Positions 38,003 to 49,344 of a stretch of DNA of 64,000 nt are shown piece after piece. The notes below the pieces were generated by a model. That model ran no database searches. It was not told the DNA's origin and was given only the letters and a program-made list of their open reading frames with translations. A program made the position numbers and the translations under genes. How positions within the stretch are numbered: position 1 is the stretch's first letter; every line of letters starts with the position of its first letter. The stretch comes from Omphalotus guepiniiformis (lineage: Eukaryota > Basidiomycota > Agaricomycetes > Agaricales > Omphalotaceae): NCBI GenBank assembly GCA_028554645.1, contig JAQOOI010000021.1, positions 1,612,001-1,676,000 on the forward strand. Reading direction: 5' to 3'.

Positions 38003-41000
38003 GGATGAGGGGAAAAGGCGTCAAAACAGGGAGTTGGGATCCGCTCGTTTATTATATCTCCCTCGCACCGGTATTCCGTTGTCACACGTCACACTACCAA
38101 ATTTGGATATTCTTACCTCGGACCTTTCTTCCCTCTCCGCGGGCCAATCCTGAGACGATATGTTTTCCGTTCTCCTTTTTTGTTTTATAATTTCTATCTG
38201 TCTCTCCCAGTCTCGCTCGTGTGTCTTTCTCTTCTACTGTTTCTCCTTGACCTGTCTCTCTTTTTCTCTCTCCGAGACTCGCTTTTTTCGTACGGAAACT
38301 CTTTTTTCCACCGCGGCCCAATGGCCATCCGCATACTCCCCTCTGCGCATGCACTTTCGGCATCCCCCGTGCCCGATCTCCTCGTTCGTGTAGATCTGAG
38401 ATCCCACTCCCATTCCGGCTACGGCCCGGCATGACCGACTCCCGCATTTCCCCATCCCTGTCCGGCGATATGAAAATAATTAGTTTATTATTTTATATTT
38501 TACTCTCAGACACGTGCCCTTATGTTCTGACCGAAGATTTGCCGGGTCCAATCATGCAGCCGGTATCATCGCAAGGGATATAGCACTGCGCACAGGAACA
38601 GCTGCTGCTGTTATTACAATCACCACAATCACTGCAATCTCTACACGTATTCTCTTCAATCTTTCATTTTATTTTCTTTTCTTCAACAGCAACTGAACAC
38701 GACTTGTCTATTCGTAGCTGACGTACTACAGAGAAGCATTGACACGATGTATCCCATGAATGTAACGCTCCGAGCATGGCACGTTCAAGACGTCTCACTA
38801 ACTTGAATTGTATCAGCTCAAGTGAGCGTAACCTCCAACTGTCCAGCATTCGACTTTAATCATTCTTCTTCGTTCTCGTGGCTCATCTCTCCTTCTAGGG
38901 TATTCTTTCAATCGATTTGAGTTCTTTGGGGCACTAATTGGCTCCTGCTGGCTCCTCGGATTCTTCTTCTAGTTTTGACTACTAGGGCTCATTGCATTTC
39001 ATTTTTTTTCCTTTTTTTCAATTTCTCTCATTATGACCCCCGGGATCCCCGCCTCTAGCATTCCAACTAGTCTCATCCCTCGTCATATTCTTCCCACACA
39101 GCTAGTTTCGACGATTTGAACTCCTCATCGCGCCCTTCGTCCCTGCCACGCCTTTAATGGTCCCACTATCAAAACACCTAATTTCAGCTTCCGCGGTGCA
39201 TCCAATCCCACCTATCAACTTCAAGAAACTACACCGATCACTTGCTTTTCTCCCTTTTCAGACATACATATCAACTGACGACTCGTGGCGTCGTATGCAT
39301 ACCTAACCCTGGTTTCCCAATCCAGTACTCATCGTGCGTGCGTGTAACAATTTGGTGTAATAAAAAACGTCTGAAATCCTCTTTACCCTTACTTACTTAC
39401 TATCATACTCGTGAGATCAGGCACTCGCAACGAGCTAATCGTACTCGTTCGCGTAGGTATCATATCGTCACCGTCGACGGGAAGGTTTTGATTTGATTTG
39501 CTTGCGAGAGCATGCGTGTACCCCATCGTCAAGGGAAGACGAGGGAACGTGGTGAGATTCTCAGCTTCGTCGTAGCCAATTAGGATGCTTCCTGGCATCC
39601 TTCAGCTCATTTACGCGAGGCAGCGGAAAGTTGGTCAATTCGATGACTTGACAGTCTACAGAGTGTTGAGATTTAGAGAAAGCTGCGTATATGCGCTTGT
39701 AATGATGTACGACTGACTATATGACAGAGCACTCTCAAGTACTTCTCGCTGCCGACCCGCTGACGCTATAGAGAAGATTAACCCGATCAACGTAGCGTCT
39801 CCCTGTTTTCATTCAGAACCATGAAGGGATTGGATGGGGGACCCTTTTCTCGATTTGTACTGACTCGGATTCGCTCCCGGGTATTGGTTCTCGGGTTCAA
39901 TAACTCACTAATTAACGCAGAGCGGATGATAAGGCGTCTCCCCGAGTGAGTAAGTTCCATGCTATTACGATGTGGTCAGCCATCTAATCAGTCCGATATT
40001 CTTCTTCTTCTGTCAATCGATGCAAGACTTTGCAAATCCTATCCCCTTCCCCACCGCCACCCTCACAGTAAGTACGTGCAAGTTTCACTTATTCGCTACT
40101 TAACGTGCCAACAAGTATGTCATTCAAACCAAAGCTAGCTCTGCCTTGTTCGGAAACTACGAGCCAAGACTTGTAGCTCTGACGTTTTGATATACACACC
40201 CCGCCCGCACTATCTTTCTGGCGCAGTACGGTACGGGAGACGATTCACACGTCGTTTTAGGCAGATAGTCTACAGCGAGGGAATAGTGCAGCGGCCTGGG
40301 AGGTTCGTTAGCAATTGGGTTAGCTCGGACACGTACTCCCAAGTCTAACGCGTACTGCTGCGAAGTTGCTCGGGTGCTAACAGTCTATGCACAAGTGTGA
40401 CTTCAAATCTGATGCTATCCGTTCGGTCATGCAGGCTTATCGTTCCCTACAAGACCCGCAATGGCGCCCGGCATTACTGGTCTTAGTGGATGCCGGTTCG
40501 TGTTGCATGTGCTGCTAGTCCTAGTCATGGTTGGCTGCTCGGTCATGGTGCTAAATCGTGTAGGCTATGACAAAGTTGGATTTGCGCCATGTATGATCCT
40601 ATTCAAGATCGGAAAGACACTGGTATTGTCCATACAATGCTTACTGCATAACTTGGTAATGTGTAGTATATTTCCCCACCTTTCCCCGCATTCAATGTCA
40701 TACACGGCACATGTGCCAGCATTATGTCGGTCGCTTGGCGATGAGCGGTGAACTTTTGAATACATTTATATGTTAGTTTTGACGCCGCAGCGGCATTTAC
40801 CAACTTTTCAGAAATTTCAGGATTATTGAGGATAAGGATGCTTATCTCTTACGTAGACTCGTAGGAACGAACATGTATACTTACGGGAAGCAGAGCAGAG
40901 CACAGCGTGACTACATTAAACTCAGTTGTGCAGTTACCGTGCAAGTCCTACTAACATGCATCGCTGAGAGTCGGTCTACCATCATGGAACAAAACATCAT

Positions 41001-44000
41001 GATTAGTATCCCCAAATCTCTTCCTCGGTCGAAGCGGCCTCTCGCTATGTGTATAGAACCTAAGTAAAGTACATTCAGTTCTGAATCATGACTTCTACAG
41101 TGAACTCGTGAAAATCTACCGTTTCATCGCCCCGACCGACGCCGAACCTGATTTTCTGTTCAATTCCGTTGTCCCTCTCGTTTCTCCGCCGGCACCTTGA
41201 GCCACCCTGAGTGAAGAGAAGGGGGGCGATACTGAATACAACTTTCGGAGATGTGGTAAGCACTCATTCAACCCTTGGGAAGGAAGCATGCCAGTGCGTA
41301 AACCGTAAGCAGACCGTAAGCGTGCTCGAGTCCCCCGCCAATAGTAATGAGGCCGCGAATCCAAATACGGCGTGAATTACCATATCCCCGCAATGCCTGA
41401 GCCCGGTATGTTACCCCACCGTCTCATTTCTCAGACGCGGCTAGGTTGTCACTTGTTGTGTGTCTCGTCTACCCGGAAAGCGTCGGACATTCCGGTTGAT
41501 AGACTGATTTATATAACTAGCATTCAAGCAGTTTCTTAAATATCGCTGATGGGTTGCTGGCGGAGTGTTTGGCTGTCTGAAGGAGATCGTAATAATCTGA
41601 GTGTTGAAATCAAAGTATTTGATGAAGCTCGGAAACTTCTTGTAACTGTAAGTGGGCACTGGGAGAGCTGACGCCTCAGATTCCTGTCAGGTACCGTGAT
41701 TGATTCGAGTGAACAAAGCTGAAATCTTTCCGTTCTCCCTCGGGGGCTGAGCGCTGAGTGATCATGGATGCCGACCGTGACGCTGACAGATATCATACCA
41801 TCCGTCCTGGGGCCTGGCACTAGTCCGACTTGATGTACACGAGCCCATTCAAGCATATCATGGAGTTGATATCAATACTAACGTGTGTTTCCGATGGGCG
41901 TGTTGGCCGAAGGCGCCGGCGTTTCAAATATTCCTTTCCCTTCCAAGTTCAAAGTCATCGTGGAGGAGATGAGGAGCATAATCTCCCTTTCTAGATTAGG
42001 ACTTTCGTAAATTATCTGTACTTATCCGACTCGGAGAAATGACTTCAAGCACTTACGCCGAGGTTTATTAGTTATGGAAGTAATGGAACACTGGCACAAC
42101 GATAATCTACTTACTGGAACAGTCTGGCTGACATACGAATTCTCTTCGCTTGTCTTACCTCCGTCTCCTTGCCCGCATTGTCACTACCGGCGCAGGCTTG
42201 ATCTGACCTGAGATGCTATGTATAAGTAGAGCTGGGGTATCGATCGACAGTGCCTCCTCTGAAACCTTCGTGGCGCGACTGTTACAACAATCAGTAAGTA
42301 CCGATGAAACAGATACTTTGATGAGGCATCCTCGCACTACCATGAGTCTAGTATCCATCCCACCCACCTTTTTATTCCCCGCATTACCTACGACATTGCT
42401 GGCATTCAGTCGTGGTGGCAGCCGCGCTAGCTGCTCTGCGGTGCTATGTATAGAGCTCAAACTCGCCTGGGATCAGTGTCTCGACATTCGGATTTGACGT
42501 ACTCTGTTCAAGCCTTCAAAGTGCAAGCCCCTAGAGCATCTTCAACCCAAAATTCGATCAATCAACAGATTGGAATTCGAACCGAGGCCCACTTCGCTAT
42601 ATTCACCTTCAACTTGATGCATCGTGCCGATAAGAAGACAAGAAGACAGGAAGGGTTTTTCTTCTCCGATTTGATGGCACCTGTGCTGGTCTTCGTCACT
42701 TTGTCAGTTCTAGTCAAAGAAATGCGATCTTTACATACTTGTACCATTCCTGTACCATTCTGCTTTTACTCGTCCCAGATGTCAGTCCTTTCATGACGCG
42801 AAAAACAGCTCGTGGTGTGGATTCTTGGAAACCATTTCTCCGCTACGCAGCAGCCGGATCATCCAAGTCGCCGTTGCGTGGCCGCGTACACTACATAAAA
42901 GGCACGCAAGTGTTATCATGCTCACTTCCTTTACCATTGACGCAAGGTGGTGCATAATACAGGGAACACCGCGCTATCATTGCATGTAATAGATAAGTGG
43001 ATTTGTGGGCTCAAGTTCAACAAGGCTACAGGCACTTACCTAAGATCTTCAGGCGATTACTCTTGTCCAAGGTTGTTTCGCTTCTGTTCTGTATTGTCGT
43101 GAGTAGCACAGATCAGTGAGAATATGAGCGGGTAGTAACCTATGCAAGTTATAATATAGATACTTGCCCAAAAACTTCAGGCGATTGCTACGTAGGACCC
43201 GCTTCCGCCTCAGGCTTGTTATTTCCGTCATTTCGCTTGTGGGATATCGTCAGTTTATCCGTAGGGACGTTTTCCTGCCCGTGTTTCAAGGAGCAAGAGG
43301 GAGCAAGGCTGATCGCAAATAGCGGCGACCGACGTCCTATAGCAGCCTATGTGTGGTAAGTGATGATGAAACCGCGAAAAAGCTCGTGGTTGTTTGTCGG
43401 CAAGGTTGTATCTTTAAAAAGGCTAAACCTCCCTTAGCCTCCTTAGCCGCAGTACCATTTCCAGCGATGCCGACAAAACTTATGTCGATATTTATCCTAC
43501 GTAAGTACTTAAGTACAGTTCGAGGATGATCGATGAAGAATCGGAACCTTGTGCGGCAACACAGTCAGAGCTGCTGTTCATGTTTATTAGAGTATGTATA
43601 CAGAAAGTCGTTTCGAATTCATTTTTTGAAGCCTTCACTGCGCCGAGAAGTTTCCGAATCACCGGTGATACGCCTTGTTGGCCTTTTGCAGCCTTTTGAG
43701 AGAAGGAAGGCGATTATTTCCCTTCTTTTCCCTTGAAGTTAAAAGACGCAGCTTGGCAGACCGACACACGGACCCGGTCCGAGCTTGTAGAAGGCACAAT
43801 GCAGGGAAATTGGAAGTTTGGGCGCCACATCTGTGAACGTGAATTCTGCAATGAACACATGAGGCTCTTGCTGGAGGAACTATTAGCGGTCTGCGACAGG
43901 CTTGAGCGTCTTTCAATCCTGGACATGTCTAGTGTCTAAACGCAGGTGCGAAATGGGAAACGGACAATGTGTTCGGGCGTGCTGGATCGACCATTCCACA

Positions 44001-45368
44001 CCGCCCGCATGTGCTGATGATAGCAGTGGCCCTGCATTATCGACCTTGATGTCCTGGCGTTGGGCGGCTGAGTAAATCGAAAATCACGGTCTTGAAGCTT
44101 GAAGACTACATATGTAGTAAATATGATTGCTCTACCCTGCTTTTGCACGCAGAGAGCATCGTCAGAGATCAGGCGCATCCCCAGTCAGTAACGGCGAACT
44201 CTCTTCCATTGAACGAATAATATTTCAGCCATTTCAGCCGTATTCAGGGAAGAGAGGAACAACTCTATCCCGAATTGCCAGTTGTGTATGTAAGCGGCAG
44301 TGCTATACAAGGATGTTGAACTAGACTCACTTTCGGGACTCAGATAGGTCGTAGTACTCGTACGGACTGTAGTATTGTGTAGGACTGCATTGATTTTTGT
44401 GCTTCGTAAGTTCATCGTCTAGCACCACGTACTCAAATATTCAAATGACAATCCTCTGCTTAGCTATAGACTGGGTGATCATAAGTAGTGAACTTTACAT
44501 ATGAAGATCGGACTGACTGTAATGCCCAAGAGGCGGCAGCGGTGTTTGACGGATTGAAGTCAGGTAGCGACCGAATAGCGATATACCTCTTTGGGAGCAA
44601 GGTTGCATATGTATACCGTCGAGGTGGTGTCCAGATAGATAATAGGCAGAGTCCTGAGCTGTGCGACAGTACCCCGCGCGTTTTCGGTGCACCAAGAATT
44701 CGAATGGGTCATAGCGGAAAAAGTGTGTAGACCCCACTGGCCTTACTAGTATGAACCCGAACAATACGATGAAAGCGCGTTTTCCTTCGTTCATACAAAG
44801 GCATTTCCAGAAAGTATTCGTTTGTGAATCTTCAAGTGTCAAGGGCTTGAAAAGAGCCGTCAATGATGATCTCGATGCAGTGCAAGAGCTAGCGCTAGAC
44901 GGTTATCGTTCGGTTACATTGCAAGTGGCGAAACAGGATTTCGACTCTCTGTAAGTTTAACATCGAAAGTCAACGAGTCTTCCCAGTTGAAAGGGATACA
45001 GAGATGAAAAATAGAAGCGAATGTGAATATCTTTTGGGTGATAGCACGAGAACATAAATTCTCGAATCTCCGTTACAATGTAGAGGAAAAGGCGATTCCT
45101 TGAATTTTCTTCGGAGATGAAATGGAAAGATGTTGTTGAAGAATACACTCAATCTCGACGCGGATGTGTGAAAGAATGCCGAAGACTTCGAGGAAGACAA
45201 ACTCTGCAGGTGTGCAATAACGTCTATCAGACCATCGTGCCTATATGCACAATGGACGTAGGAGAAAAGAATCAAAACGGACAATGCCGAGGCTTTTTCT
45301 TCTCTCGAATCTCGACTGTACTTTTAGTCTGAACTACTGTCCGCATTCATCTTTCAATAATCATTTCG
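38003..45368. other. Long gene-poor region upstream of the Ecl1-type gene
   Basis: Over 7 kb without a gene I can support. Pyrimidine-rich plus-strand tracts at 38160-38300 and 38860-39060 look like fungal leaders, and a 28-codon frame (MTPGIPASSIPTSLIPRHIL...) starts at 39033, so a plus-strand noncoding or small-peptide transcript is possible. Protein-like but unplaceable fragments occur at about 43733-43939 (HICEREFCNEHMRLLLEELL) and 44751-44954. No tRNA or rRNA was recognised. Confidence 0.4.
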
Positions 45369-46286
45369 ATGCCGGCCCTTCCAGCAGATATTCAAGAATT
45401 CTTAGAAGGATATCCTGGAGGTTCAGATTCTCATTCTCTTACGGATAATTTGCAGTTCTACAGCAATCGACTTCGTTGTCGTCCTGATAATCTTCGAATC
45501 GACAGTATACATGACGAGTACGCTACCGTTGAGCAGCGGGATACGGACGTACTGAACCAATGTCTAGGTGGTTTGGAGATTATGACAAGTTAGAGTATAA
45601 GCATGGCTTCATTCAGTGGCTGTAAGTCCTACTTCCTTAGCTTCAGGAAGAGTTCTTCACGTTACGAGATCAGTTTTCCGATTCGAGAGTACGGAATGAA
45701 TTATCAATCGCAACCCCTGCAAATCCACGAAATTGAATCCATGAAATCCGATCCTCAGATCATGAAACGCCTAATATCATCCTACGAACTAATGCTCGAT
45801 TTCTATGGGATGCGACTGGTTTCCCTCGAGACCGGCGAGGTTGACCGGTCTATGCCTCCCCGTAATTATGCGTCGAGATATCGAAACCTTGTCCGTAAGT
45901 GATATTTACGGTTATGCAACCTCTATATCTGACAACCTGCTTTCCTTGCCCAAGGTTCCTCTCATAATTATCTTAGAATATCTCGTATCTTGAAATGTCT
46001 TTCCGAGTTCGGGCTGGAACGATTAAACTCTGGCTTTCTATTGCATGTTCTAAACGAGCAGAGCGAGTCTAATGAACTCAATTCAGGGGGGCTACGAACT
46101 AGCATGGACCGGTGGTGGGCGAACTGTATTCGAGACCCTGAGCAAAGGGCTTGGATAGGAATTACGATCGCAAAAGTTCGCGCGCGCGAGGAATTTGTCT
46201 TCACCAGAGAGAAATATACGAAGACACTCAAGAGACTTCTGGAGACAGGAAAGCTGAGTGGCGACGCGACAGTTGTCGCTACTTAG
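45369..46286 (+). CDS. Opioid growth factor receptor (OGFr) domain protein
   Basis: Exons 45369-45517, 45568-45621, 45674-45894 and 45955-46286 join in frame to 251 residues. The start is MPALPADIQEFLEGYPGG. The OGFr N-terminal domain is clear: NLQFYSNRLRCRPDNLRIDS, HDEWFGDYDKLEYKHGFIQW continuing LFPIREYGMNYQSQPLQIHE (the FIQWLFPxRE signature), then SYELMLDFYGMRLV and NYLRISRILKCLSEFGLERL. The vertebrate protein binds met-enkephalin at the nucleus, but its ligand-binding repeats are absent here, so only the conserved N-terminal fold is shared and the fungal role is unknown. Splicing is strongly supported because three introns restore the domain exactly. It is convergent with the GSKIP-domain gene, 109 bp away. 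Confidence 0.88.
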
Positions 46287-46395
46287 TCCCTGCGTTATGT
46301 CGATATAGGTGACTAGATTCTGTTCCGTGACTGTAACCATGTACATTGTGTTCGTAGAGCTCAAATGTATGCCGACTTATCGAGACCCGCTCCAA

Positions 46396-46750
46396 TCAAC
46401 CAGTATTACCTGAGAGCCTTTCCAGCGCCTTCAGCAGGATTTCATTCCTCCTTCGTGCATAGAGAGGACTGACGGATTGGAGCAGAGCTTCCAGTGTCTC
46501 GAAATGCCCATCTCCGGATTGTAGCTATCGAAAAACGCAATCAGATATCTATTCCACGTTAAATGACGAATACTCTTAGAGAATAACCTTCGTTTCTCAA
46601 TGTAATAATGGTCGTTCGACCTTCAAGTAAGGTGACAGATGCGGTGGCACTTAAGGGCGCAGAGCCAGTGATGGAATAGGAACTGATTGCGGAAGACTGC
46701 TCGTCAAGTGCTCGTCGCAGCTCATCGGTATAGAACGAAGGGGTGCTCAT
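46396..46750 (-). CDS. GSKIP-domain small protein
   Basis: Two exons (46750-46574 and 46524-46396) give 101 residues. The first exon encodes MSTPSFYTDELRRALDEQSS, then SATASVTLLEGRTTIITLRN. The second encodes LQSGDGHFETLEALLQSVSP and LYARRRNEILLKALERLSG. The pattern LLEGRxxxIxLxxxGYS...FETLxALLxSVSPxY is that of the GSKIP/DUF727 domain. In animals it binds GSK3-beta and protein kinase A; the same fold also occurs within Clu-family proteins. Length equals a stand-alone domain. The start is the ATG at 46748-46750, immediately before the conserved region. The fungal partner is not known. Confidence 0.8.
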
Positions 46751-47463
46751 AGGTGTATTGAGCAGCAAGAGTTAAAATAGTAGGAGATGTGTACGAGCCG
46801 GGTGTACTGTTTGCTAGACTCGTATAAAGAGTTGTTATAAAGGGAACACTCGACCTCAAAATTTTAACCACCCCATAAATCGCAGTCAGTCAGCAATGCA
46901 GATTTTCTGCGTCAGAATTTTTCGGCATATGATCCATTGTTTAGCATTTATCCGATAATCTTGGTGTATTGTGTCGGTTTTTTGCGCAGCAAGACGTTTA
47001 CATTGAAGAAGAGGCTAAGAAGCCACGGAGGAAAGCTGAGCCTTGAGGTGACAGAACCTCGATTCATAATCGGTAAAAAATTGAACAAGTGGGGATGACA
47101 TTGGATCGTTTTTCTAGCCCGTAAGTAGATTGGGCTCCGTCGATGTGCACGAAAGGTCAGAGGACCATCTTGCGTCAAGTACGCCTGCTAGAGTAAGAAA
47201 CGAGATTGACGTCTCTTATCAGAATCAGAGGTCCTCTAGGATAGAGTTGATATACCCAATGGTGTGTCGGCCCACAGACACTTGATTAGATCCATTTGAG
47301 ATCAATGATAGGGTAGTTCCGACAGTCTCGGTGGCACCCGTGAATAATGAGACGTTCTGTTGCAACATACCAAGTCATTGACCGCAGATTGATCAAAGCA
47401 AGTGATTCCAATTAAACGCGCGCCCCACTAGAACTCAACAGTGAGACTTCTCGAAGGGAAGTA
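46751..47463. other. Intergenic, left flank of the LTR element
   Basis: Upstream DNA of the GSKIP-domain gene up to the retroelement insertion site. I see no coding feature. It ends in GCTCT, the left target duplication. Confidence 0.4.
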
Positions 47464-47468
47464 GCTCT
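47464..47468. repeat. Target site duplication, left copy
   Basis: GCTCT directly precedes the TG of the 5' LTR and is repeated exactly after the 3' LTR at 49042-49046. Five bp is the usual length for Ty1/Copia and Ty3 integrases. Confidence 0.93.
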
Positions 47469-47676
47469 TGTAGAAATACGTGATCATGATGATCAAACTT
47501 GACACTTACGGAGGTCCGATATCGTGCCGGGCATCCGTTTCGGTACCTAGATTAGCTCACGTAGATACATATATATGTCTTAATGTGATCCAGGAACCCC
47601 CACGCGCTTGCTTCGGGTTCCCTGCTTATACTGGAATTCTGTCGCTTTTCTTACTCTCTAAGGCCGAAATCCAACA
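47469..47676 (+). repeat. 5' LTR
   Basis: 208 bp starting TGTAGAAATACG and ending GAAATCCAACA. It is the same as the copy at 48834-49041 in every position I compared. It should carry the promoter for the element. Confidence 0.95.
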
Positions 47677-47868
47677 CAAGCGCGTTAGCACAACCCATAC
47701 CGGCCGTCACTCAGTGTTCGCTAACTGTCTGGGACTCTGTTTACTCACTCGCTGTTGCTGTTACCCCTATTTGATTCAACGACTGGGCTAGGCTCACTGT
47801 CCCGCTAGTGCTGGTGTTTATCATCTATTTCCTGTTCACCTACTCGATTCTATTGTTCTACTATCACT

Positions 47869-48726
47869 ATGTCTGAGGATTCTGGACGAATTTCCTTCCC
47901 AAAACTCAATGACACCAACTATGGTACCTGGTCCCTTATGATGGAGGCTGAGCTTACTCGAAAGAGTCTCTTCCTGGACATTGTCGAGATCATTGTTGAT
48001 TTTGTTGATGCCAAGGGGGCGGAACGGTCGCAGGAGGAGATGGCAGAGGAGATAGCGAAGAAGAAGAAGGCGAGGAAGGCTACGAAGATGGCTGAGGCTC
48101 GGGCGGAGATGATTCTTCGCGTGGAACCTAGTCAGTTGGCGCATATGCGTGACAAGGATCCGTTGGTGGTTTGGGAGGACTTGCGAGCTGTGCACCGTGC
48201 ACGAGGCTTTGCAACGTCTGTTGCCCTTCGGAAGCGGTTCTTGTCGATGAAGATGAAGAAGGGTCAGTTGATGGTGAATTGGATTGGAGAGGTGAAGACG
48301 CAGGCATTCGAGATGCAGGCAGCTGGCATTTCCGTTTCTGACCACGATCAGATTCTTGCTCTCACCACTGGTCTTCCTCCTGCGTACAAGACGATCATCA
48401 CAACGTTTGGCCAGCTTCATCCTTCCATGCTCACACTCGATTATGTTATTATTCAGTTGTTGAACGAGGAGGTTAACATCAATGCCGATAAATCCACCAA
48501 TTCCTCTACAGCTACAGGCCACACTTCCAATGACGTTGCTCTTGCTGCTATATCCGTTAAGTCATTCAATCGCTGCTATGCTTGTGGCTCAGGTGATCAT
48601 CTCAAGCGAGATTGTCCACTGATGAAGGAGTTTGAGGCTTGGAAGAAATCGAAGGTGGCTGCTGGGGAGGCAAATGCTGTTCTGGAAGACGAGGACACCA
48701 TTGCGGAGGAAGATTTTGCTTATTGA
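47869..48726 (+). CDS. Copia-type Gag polyprotein (nucleocapsid)
   Basis: Uninterrupted 285-residue ORF inside the LTR element. The N-terminus SGRISFPKLNDTNYGTWSLM is the DUF4219-type start of Copia Gag. It is followed by the UBN2-like capsid region: DPLVVWEDLRAVHRARGFAT, LRKRFLSMKMKKGQLMVNWI and ILALTTGLPPAYKTIITTFG. Near residues 230-244 is a CCHC zinc knuckle, CYACGSGDHLKRDC (C-x2-C-x4-H-x4-C), which binds element RNA. The ORF then ends in an acidic tail (EDEDTIAEEDFAY) with a stop, and no pol frame follows. The start is the first ATG after a 192-bp leader. It presumably forms virus-like particles that package the transcript. It is intact, so it could supply Gag itself. Confidence 0.92.
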   Translation: MSEDSGRISFPKLNDTNYGTWSLMMEAELTRKSLFLDIVEIIVDFVDAKGAERSQEEMAEEIAKKKKARKATKMAEARAEMILRVEPSQLAHMRDKDPLVVWEDLRAVHRARGFATSVALRKRFLSMKMKKGQLMVNWIGEVKTQAFEMQAAGISVSDHDQILALTTGLPPAYKTIITTFGQLHPSMLTLDYVIIQLLNEEVNINADKSTNSSTATGHTSNDVALAAISVKSFNRCYACGSGDHLKRDCPLMKEFEAWKKSKVAAGEANAVLEDEDTIAEEDFAY

Positions 48727-48826
48727 TTTTGTGCGTTCTTTAATTCTTTTGATATTCTTTTCATTCTGGGGGAGTACTTCCCATATACCTTTAGACTTCT
48801 TTCACTTTTCTCGTGTCCAAGTTTGT

Positions 48827-48833
48827 GGGGGAG
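48827..48833 (+). other. Polypurine tract of the LTR element
   Basis: GGGGGAG lies immediately before the TG of the 3' LTR, the position where plus-strand DNA synthesis is primed. A similar GGGGGAG occurs about 60 bp upstream (near 48768). Confidence 0.75.
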
Positions 48834-49041
48834 TGTAGAAATACGTGATCATGATGATCAAACTTGACACTTACGGAGGTCCGATATCGTGCCGGGCATC
48901 CGTTTCGGTACCTAGATTAGCTCACGTAGATACATATATATGTCTTAATGTGATCCAGGAACCCCCACGCGCTTGCTTCGGGTTCCCTGCTTATACTGGA
49001 ATTCTGTCGCTTTTCTTACTCTCTAAGGCCGAAATCCAACA
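48834..49041 (+). repeat. 3' LTR
   Basis: 208 bp, same ends and sequence as the 5' LTR. It is followed directly by the GCTCT duplication. Confidence 0.95.
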
Positions 49042-49046
49042 GCTCT
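49042..49046. repeat. Target site duplication, right copy
   Basis: GCTCT, matching 47464-47468. Confidence 0.93.
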
Positions 49047-49344
49047 GCCCCGAGCGGAGCTGACCCGAGCACTCTTACGCGAACAAGTCAGCCGTAGACT
49101 CGGAATTGGTCGTGTGCTTTCTCAGTTCTGTAAGAAGCCCAGTAACGCTCATGCGGCGCACAGCTGTTTTCTGCGAATTGAAATGTGGCCCCAGAGGATT
49201 GTGGGCTGCACGGGGCTCGAAGACAGAAGGGTCCTGTGGGCATTAATTATTTCAACGCGGGCCCGAGACCAGAAGAACGGACAAGAATCGTTCGTAGATC
49301 GCTACTCGTGTAGCACATCTGGCTAGAATTCAGTATACAAAATA

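Larger units (their letters stand above)
47469..49041 (+). mobile_element. Short Copia-like LTR retrotransposon with gag only
   Basis: A complete 1573-bp element: 208-bp LTR, 1157-bp interior, 208-bp LTR. The LTRs begin TG and end CA and appear identical by eye. A perfect GCTCT duplication flanks the element. The interior has one intact gag-like ORF and a purine tract (GGGGGAG, 48827-48833) directly before the 3' LTR. There is no protease, integrase, reverse transcriptase or RNase H, and no room for them, so the element is non-autonomous and would need proteins from a related full-length copy. The sequence after the 5' LTR (CAAGCGCGTTAGCAC) does not start with the usual TGG of a tRNA 3'-end primer site, so priming may use another tRNA region. 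Identical LTRs imply recent insertion. Confidence 0.93.

Noticed and set aside
39889..39935. GGTTCTCGGGTTCAATAACTC, resembling a tRNA T-arm
   Set aside because: No matching acceptor stem, D-arm or anticodon arm in the surrounding 90 bp on either strand.
40461..40751. Hydrophobic 96-codon frame (LLVLVMVGCSVMVLN)
   Set aside because: Could mimic a TM protein but has no signal of splicing, no homologous pattern and a random C-terminus.
43733..43939. Coding-like fragment (HICEREFCNEHMRLLLEELL)
   Set aside because: No start codon in frame (opens with TTG), no adjoining exons and no family; kept only as a possible relic in the gene-poor region note.
47836..48522. 228-codon minus-strand frame across gag
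   Set aside because: Antisense shadow of the intact gag ORF; no independent features.
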